This document shows positions 5,640 to 9,604 of a stretch of 9,604 nucleotides of DNA, piece after piece. The DNA lies in NCBI GenBank assembly GCA_021811505.1, contig JAJZOM010000090.1, positions 1 to 9,604 on the forward strand, written 5' to 3'. The notes beneath the pieces are model-generated. The model saw only the letters and a program-made list of their open reading frames with translations, did not search any database and was not told where the DNA came from. The translations under genes were made by a program, and so were the position numbers. Source of the DNA: Thermoplasmata archaeon. GTDB lineage: Archaea > Thermoplasmatota > Thermoplasmata > Thermoplasmatales > Thermoplasmataceae. The first letter of the stretch is position 1; each line of letters begins with the position of its first letter.

Positions 5640-6131
5640 TTGCAGGCACAGAAAGACGATTCGGATGAAAGTTACAGTGTGGTCACGGAACGACTGCATA
5701 TCGACATAAAGACGGCAATGTCCCTGGCGAAGGCGAGTCCAGTCTACCACGAAACCTTGAGAAAAGATTTGATCGAATCCGAAGACCAGGATGTGAAGAA
5801 CTTCGTCGGACTCATTTCAAATAGGAAGCCATTGTCTCCAAGGAATCTCCTGATGATAGCTTCCGGTGAAATCGCATTCTCCACTATTCTCACTTTTCTC
5901 GGCATAGTGATAATGATCCCGGCATTTTTCGCGTACGCTAATCCAAAAATAATTTTCAAATATTTCTACACTGCTGGGAACTCTTTATTGCCAAATCCGC
6001 TTGTTTCTGCCCTTATAGTTATAGTGAACTTCGTAATTTCCGTGACAATGCTTTTATCCGCTTTTCAGCTCCTGAGGCTTGCCTCTGAGACCCTCAAGGA
6101 GGGTGGGCTGATGGCATCAGGTGCAAATTGA
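5640..6131 (+). CDS. small two-helix membrane protein paired with the permease
   Basis: A 163-residue protein with a charged, soluble N-terminal part (about 1-68) and two membrane segments at about 70-98 and 119-145, so both ends should lie on the same side of the membrane, probably the cytoplasm. No known motif is seen. The start is TTG at 5640, matching the TATA-like box. The stop codon overlaps the start of the permease (TTGA, 6128-6131), so the two are almost certainly co-transcribed and translationally coupled. This makes a role as accessory or stabilising subunit of the permease the most natural guess; it is inference from context only. Confidence 0.75.
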   Translation: MQAQKDDSDESYSVVTERLHIDIKTAMSLAKASPVYHETLRKDLIESEDQDVKNFVGLISNRKPLSPRNLLMIASGEIAFSTILTFLGIVIMIPAFFAYANPKIIFKYFYTAGNSLLPNPLVSALIVIVNFVISVTMLLSAFQLLRLASETLKEGGLMASGAN

Positions 6132-7975
6132 AAACGTCAAGTGACTTTATCAGGTTCTCTGTTATCTTTTTCAAATTCATTTCTATTTTAATAGGGCTGC
6201 TGTTTATATCTATTTCCCTCGTAATCCTGTTCGAATCAATTGTTCATTATCGCAATCCCTTGGACTTGAATTTCAACGGGTCCGTGGAGATGTTATCGGC
6301 GGTAGGTGCGCTGATCTCCGGAATCACACTTGTTTCCATATTTCCGGAATCCATGAGAGCCAAGTTCACCAGACCCTCTTCTAAGGCTCCTGCTAACCCA
6401 ACGTATGGATTTGTAACCCTGCTATCTGTGGGCATTGGCGCAACTATCGGGTCACCGCTCTTCATCATTCTTCCGGTTAACATAATTCAGTATGCAATGG
6501 TGTCACTTATATCGCTCACAATAGCTGGCACACTCTCTTACCTGATTGCGAGAATTTACTCCTACATGTTTGTTTACACGAGGGCGAATAAGCTTGACGC
6601 AGTCGGCGGACCCGGATTCGTTAAAATTACTACAAGGGACAGGTCTGTCAGGTATTTCATTGCCCGCTTCTCAATGTGGATTGCCAACACAGCTCTTGCA
6701 GCATTCTCGGCAATATTCCTTTTCACCTTCACATTTCAGGATTTCCCCGAAATCCTCTCAGTATACGGTATTAATGGCAGCTCAGTGTACTTCTTCGAAG
6801 GAACAGTATTGTTGCTCTTCATAATTTGGTTCATTGTAAACGCCTTCTTTGAAAGAAAATACCTGAAAACCATCGGTTACGCACAGATAGTCCTCCTTGG
6901 AATCATAATACTGCTGATAATAGTTCAAGGACTGTTTCTGGGCTTTGCCGGTTCCTGGAATTTCAGTGGTTTCCTGAGTTACAGGGGTAGCAACATATGG
7001 CTTGACGTTATTGAGAATACGGGATATCTTTTCATATTATTCTTCGGCTTCCAGGAAATACAGTCACTGGGTCGCGAAAGTCTTGAAACTTCGTCGATAC
7101 CTCTGATTTCCAGAATGTTCAAATTGAGCCCTATTCCCAAGGAGAAATATTTTCCCATGGCGATGATGCTCACAGTGCTAATTTCACTGATCCTGATGAT
7201 ATTCGATGCCCTCACCATCTATGCAGTGCACCCATCTCTCGGTGCGCTACAATCTTCCAATATCCCCGCGCTGTACATAGTTAAATATTACATTAGCCCA
7301 AGATTCCAGATCGTTACAATGACGGCGTTTCTGCTTGCTACTGTAACAACTTTTGTACCTGCTTTCATAGCTGCATCCAGGCACCTGAGGGCATTGTCGG
7401 AGGATGGTTTCTTCCCCAGATCTGTAAAGAGTTTTTCATGGATTTTTACGGTTATGCTCATAATTTTATTATCACTCACAAATCCCGGTTTCCTGGTGAA
7501 CATTACTGACTTCATGGTGCTGATTGCCCTGGGAATAATATGTTTGTCAGCTTTCTGGCTGAGAAAGGTCACTGGCAAAGTACCCAGAAGTATTGTGGCA
7601 ACTTCACTTATCGCCGGAATTGGCGCATTCATAATTGATATCTCGGTCTATCCGGTCAGTCAGCTTGTGGTTCTGCTGGGAGTGGTTGCTGTGATTCTAA
7701 GTTTCCTGATGTACGATGCCATTTCGCTGGGAACCGTCGGCCTTCAGCTATTCGTGATCTTTTTTGATCTGTTGGGTTTCCTCTTTCTGTCTTATTTTCC
7801 ATCTGACATTGCATTCAGATATCCGGCTATTTTTGGTCCACTCTCTCACAGGATAATATTTCCAGACACAGATCTGAGGGAAATAATCCTGTTCAGCGCG
7901 ATAACTATCTTCATAAATGTGCTGATGGATGTATTCGTGATAAAGAGGACGGATTATTTCATCACTAAAAAATAA
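6128..7975 (+). CDS. APC-superfamily permease (amino acid/polyamine type) with N-terminal extension
   Basis: A 615-residue integral membrane protein. The APC hallmark of the first core helix is GIGATIGSP at 102-110, where the unwound helix of this LeuT-like fold binds substrate. A second hallmark, AASRHLRALSEDGFFPRSV at 415-433, matches the cytoplasmic loop conserved in amino acid permeases. About 14 membrane segments are visible, against the usual 12: two extra ones (about 9-38 and 52-72) form an N-terminal extension before the core, which starts near residue 93. GGPGFVK at 160-166 fits the loop after core helix 2. Family members move amino acids, polyamines or similar amines with H+ or Na+, or by exchange; the substrate cannot be read from sequence. 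The start is TTG at 6128, overlapping the stop of the upstream two-helix gene. The TAA stop is one base from the end of the convergent gene at 7977, leaving no room for a separate terminator. Confidence 0.85.
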   Translation: MKTSSDFIRFSVIFFKFISILIGLLFISISLVILFESIVHYRNPLDLNFNGSVEMLSAVGALISGITLVSIFPESMRAKFTRPSSKAPANPTYGFVTLLSVGIGATIGSPLFIILPVNIIQYAMVSLISLTIAGTLSYLIARIYSYMFVYTRANKLDAVGGPGFVKITTRDRSVRYFIARFSMWIANTALAAFSAIFLFTFTFQDFPEILSVYGINGSSVYFFEGTVLLLFIIWFIVNAFFERKYLKTIGYAQIVLLGIIILLIIVQGLFLGFAGSWNFSGFLSYRGSNIWLDVIENTGYLFILFFGFQEIQSLGRESLETSSIPLISRMFKLSPIPKEKYFPMAMMLTVLISLILMIFDALTIYAVHPSLGALQSSNIPALYIVKYYISPRFQIVTMTAFLLATVTTFVPAFIAASRHLRALSEDGFFPRSVKSFSWIFTVMLIILLSLTNPGFLVNITDFMVLIALGIICLSAFWLRKVTGKVPRSIVATSLIAGIGAFIIDISVYPVSQLVVLLGVVAVILSFLMYDAISLGTVGLQLFVIFFDLLGFLFLSYFPSDIAFRYPAIFGPLSHRIIFPDTDLREIILFSAITIFINVLMDVFVIKRTDYFITKK

Positions 7976-7976
7976 T

Positions 7977-8492
7977 CTACTCTGTACCGGGTGGCCAATT
8001 TGACCTCGCTGCGCGGCTTCGTTCCTTCTCAGCCTCTTTCAATGCAAGTTTAACAGCTTCTTCTGGAGTTTCCGCATACAGCAGTTTTCCGTCATCAATC
8101 TTTAGATGGTCAATTTCAAGTTCTCCGAGAACAATTACTGATTTTCCCTCTGAAAGTGCAAAAGCAGCCTCTGAAAGAGTGCCGGTTGCACCGTCAATAG
8201 CAATCACGGCCTCTGAGGCCCTGATAATGATAAAGTTTCGGATATATCCAAGTCCGGTTGGAATCCTTACTGTCAGAAATTCATTGCCTGAGGTGGGATC
8301 CATTCCAGGCAGAATACCAACAACCACGCCGCCTGCTTCCTTTACCCCTCGGGAAACCCATTCCATAACCCCGGTCAAACCGCCGCATATTACGGTTGCA
8401 TGGCTGTCTGCCAGGAGCCGGCCAAGTTCAATAGACATCTCCATGTATTTTGCTTCTGCACGGCTCCCACCGATTACACCAATGTTGAACAT
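7977..8492 (-). CDS. TIGR00725/SLOG-type Rossmann-fold nucleotide-binding protein (LOG-like)
   Basis: This protein of 171 residues belongs to the SLOG superfamily (DprA, LOG/'lysine decarboxylase-like', TIGR00725). Motifs: IGVIGGSRA at 4-12 for nucleotide or phosphate binding; CGGLTGVMEWVSRGVKEAGG at 36-55; VGILPG at 58-63; IPTGLGYIRN at 77-86; and GATGTLSEAAFALSEGKSVIVL at 101-122. The last is the PGGxGT-like loop; the LOG cytokinin enzymes have two Gly there, but this protein has Gly-Ala, as expected of a non-LOG relative. A cytokinin-activating role is not supported; cellular function is unknown, presumably a nucleotide- or nucleotide-derivative-binding enzyme. I prefer the ATG at 8492 because the family starts right at the first beta strand; GTG at 8516 would add eight residues (MVLHRSLQ). 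It lies just downstream of the DUF1028 gene on the same strand, probably in one transcript, and ends one base from the permease stop. Confidence 0.8.
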   Translation of the reverse strand: MFNIGVIGGSRAEAKYMEMSIELGRLLADSHATVICGGLTGVMEWVSRGVKEAGGVVVGILPGMDPTSGNEFLTVRIPTGLGYIRNFIIIRASEAVIAIDGATGTLSEAAFALSEGKSVIVLGELEIDHLKIDDGKLLYAETPEEAVKLALKEAEKERSRAARSNWPPGTE

Positions 8493-8532
8493 CTGAAGAG
8501 ACCTATGCAATACCACTAGGAGAGCTTTTGCT

Positions 8533-9321
8533 TTACCTGTGTAAAGTCAGCACTTTCAGCGTGAATTTTCCGATTCTCCCATCCTTTACCGTGTGTTCCA
8601 CATTGTTGGCTCGGGCCCACGAGTCAAGATCCGCAAATCCCTTCGCAGAAATAGCGTTATTGATCTCTGTTTCATGATCTGCAATCCTCACGGTCTCGTT
8701 ATCAAGAAACGTTGCCATCCAGAGATCCATTACCCTTGAGAGTTCCTCAAGCGGTTCCTTGGAATCTTCTATTCTTATATCCATGTAGATGTCAGTTCCT
8801 TCCTCGAATGTTTCCTTCTCTGATACGACGAGTATGCTTGCACTCTGTTTTCCTCTTTTATCTCCTCCGGCTTTTTCTGCAACCTTGAGAGCCGAAAGGA
8901 TTCGCCACTCCAGTTTCTCACTCCCCGTCATAGCCTCCGCCATTGATTCCAGCACCATGGGCCCAGCAAGTATATTTCCCTGAACGGAAAAGTGGTCTCC
9001 AAGAATATGGCCAGCAAAATCATGGCACCCGGATCCGGTGAAAGCAAAGGGTTCTCCATGTGAATCTACGGCAGCAACCTGTCTTTTGTCCTTTAGAGTA
9101 TCCTTTCCGGTGAGTATTTCTATGGTTTTTTGGGAATCGTTGGTTTCTAGAAGTTTCAGTCCTTCCGGACCGTAGGAATAATTTGCATAGGACTGTGTCG
9201 CAATGCATCCAACTCCTGCCTTAGCCCATGGTACAATTGAACCTACTGAAAGAAATCGACTCGCAACACCGACTCCCCACTTCTTTTCTTCGGGATCGTA
9301 GGCAACCACTGAAAATGTCAT
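8533..9321 (-). CDS. DUF1028 family protein, predicted Ntn-hydrolase-like
   Basis: A protein of 262 residues if started at the ATG at 9321. Family hallmarks: MTFSVVAYDP at 1-10; WGVGVASRFLSVGSIVPWAKAGVG at 15-38; ATQSYANYSYGPEGL at 41-55; RQVAAVD at 80-86; TGSGC at 95-99; QGNIL at 114-118; AGGDKRGKQSASILVV at 151-166. DUF1028 proteins are predicted relatives of Ntn hydrolases; Thr2, exposed after Met removal, is the candidate nucleophile. An upstream ATG at 9339 would add six residues (MNFSCI) and bury that Thr, and the TATA-like box at 9344-9353 is at leaderless distance only from 9321, so I choose 9321. The C-terminal part (about 205-262, with LDSWARANN and DGRIGKFTLKVL) resembles the small putative peptidoglycan-binding domain often fused to DUF1028, although archaea lack murein. 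The biochemical function is unknown. It is the first gene of a leftward pair with the SLOG-type protein. Confidence 0.85.
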   Translation of the reverse strand: MTFSVVAYDPEEKKWGVGVASRFLSVGSIVPWAKAGVGCIATQSYANYSYGPEGLKLLETNDSQKTIEILTGKDTLKDKRQVAAVDSHGEPFAFTGSGCHDFAGHILGDHFSVQGNILAGPMVLESMAEAMTGSEKLEWRILSALKVAEKAGGDKRGKQSASILVVSEKETFEEGTDIYMDIRIEDSKEPLEELSRVMDLWMATFLDNETVRIADHETEINNAISAKGFADLDSWARANNVEHTVKDGRIGKFTLKVLTLHR

Positions 9322-9343
9322 TATGCAGGAGAAATTCATGTGT

Positions 9344-9353
9344 GATTAAATCT
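9344..9353 (-). promoter_or_regulatory. TATA-like box of the DUF1028 gene
   Basis: On the minus strand AGATTTAATC lies 23-32 bases upstream of the ATG at 9321 but only 5-14 bases from the ATG at 9339. The spacing favours 9321 as a leaderless start. Confidence 0.45.
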
Positions 9354-9400
9354 TTGCTATCTGGCTAATTTCCTGCAGTTATTCCGGTGGGAAAAAGATC

Positions 9401-9410
9401 ATAAAAATAA
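9401..9410 (+). promoter_or_regulatory. TATA-like box of the rhodanese-like gene
   Basis: ATAAAAATAA, preceded by purine-rich GAAAAAGATC as a possible BRE, lies 21-30 bases before the ATG at 9431. It shares the divergent region with the DUF1028 promoter. Confidence 0.5.
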
Positions 9411-9430
9411 TTAGGAGTCTGGCATAGTCC

Positions 9431-9604
9431 ATGATAATGTTCTTCAGGAAGATAGACGAGATCAATCCAGCCGATCTGGCATCAAGAATTGAAGACGACG
9501 GCGGGGATAATTTTATCATAGTAGATGTAAGAGAACCTCAAGAGTATTACGGTGATATGGGACACATAAGAAATTCAAAACTAATACCTCTCACTGAAAT
9601 CAGG
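9431..9604 (+). CDS. rhodanese-like domain protein, 3' end beyond the window
   Basis: Only the first 58 residues are in the window. They show the N-terminal half of a rhodanese domain: INPADLASRI at 11-20, the strand and loop FIIVDVREPQEY at 28-39, and GHIRNSKLIPLTEI at 44-57. Rhodaneses carry sulfur as a persulfide on a Cys about 20-30 residues further on, which is not visible, so activity cannot be judged. Short single-domain proteins of this kind act as sulfur carriers, but the domain is also fused to many partners and the full length is unknown. The start is ATG at 9431, with a second ATG two codons later (9437); the TATA-like box fits 9431. It is divergent from the DUF1028 gene and is the second rhodanese domain in the window after that of ThiI. 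Confidence 0.85.
   Translation, partial: MIMFFRKIDEINPADLASRIEDDGGDNFIIVDVREPQEYYGDMGHIRNSKLIPLTEIR

Noticed and set aside
5526..5750. Minus-strand ORF across the divergent promoter region
   Set aside because: Would cover both TATA-like boxes and overlap two better genes; no recognisable protein features.
7977..8492. Annotation as a LOG cytokinin-activating enzyme or lysine decarboxylase
   Set aside because: The full PGGxGTxxE loop is missing (GATGTLSE), and the motif pattern fits the TIGR00725 branch of unknown function.

Overview
The window looks like archaeal DNA, most likely from the order Thermoplasmatales (moderate confidence). The reasons are a ThiI with a C-terminal rhodanese domain, a chlorite-dismutase-fold protein of the Thermoplasma type, many TTG starts, almost no Shine-Dalgarno sequences, and AT-rich TATA-like boxes about 22-35 bases ahead of start codons, as expected for leaderless archaeal transcripts. 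Single 60-base lines counted by hand give roughly 47-52% GC in the housekeeping genes and 32-45% in the first 1.2 kb. No tRNA, rRNA, CRISPR array or transposase was seen.

Bases 1-1167 differ from the rest. Two Asn/Tyr/Ser/Thr-rich, probably secreted or surface-anchored proteins of unknown function sit 11 bases apart. A perfect 34-base inverted repeat (1-34 and 601-634) brackets the first gene. The repeat carries the ribosome-binding core, start codon and first codons of the second gene, so the left copy presents the same gene start facing out of the window. This is either an invertible or duplicated surface-protein cassette or a fold-back/assembly artefact at a sequence end; the window alone cannot decide. 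Bases 1168-1375 hold no gene.

Bases 1376-4392 read left to right: a chlorite-dismutase-family/coproheme-decarboxylase-like protein, the tRNA 4-thiouridine/thiamine sulfur-transfer enzyme ThiI, a DCC-family (DUF393) thiol protein, and a small four-helix membrane protein. Haem chemistry, persulfide transfer and thiol redox are close together, but most of these genes seem to have their own promoter, so they need not form one operon.

Bases 4414-5544 hold a leftward coiled-coil protein of unknown function. It shares a divergent promoter region with a rightward pair: a small two-helix membrane protein overlapping (TTGA) an APC-superfamily permease with an extra two-helix N-terminal extension. The pair may form a two-component transporter.

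Bases 7977-9339 read leftward: a DUF1028 predicted Ntn-hydrolase-like protein followed by a TIGR00725/SLOG-type nucleotide-binding-fold protein. The latter ends one base from the permease stop. A divergent promoter region then leads to a rightward rhodanese-like gene cut by the window end.
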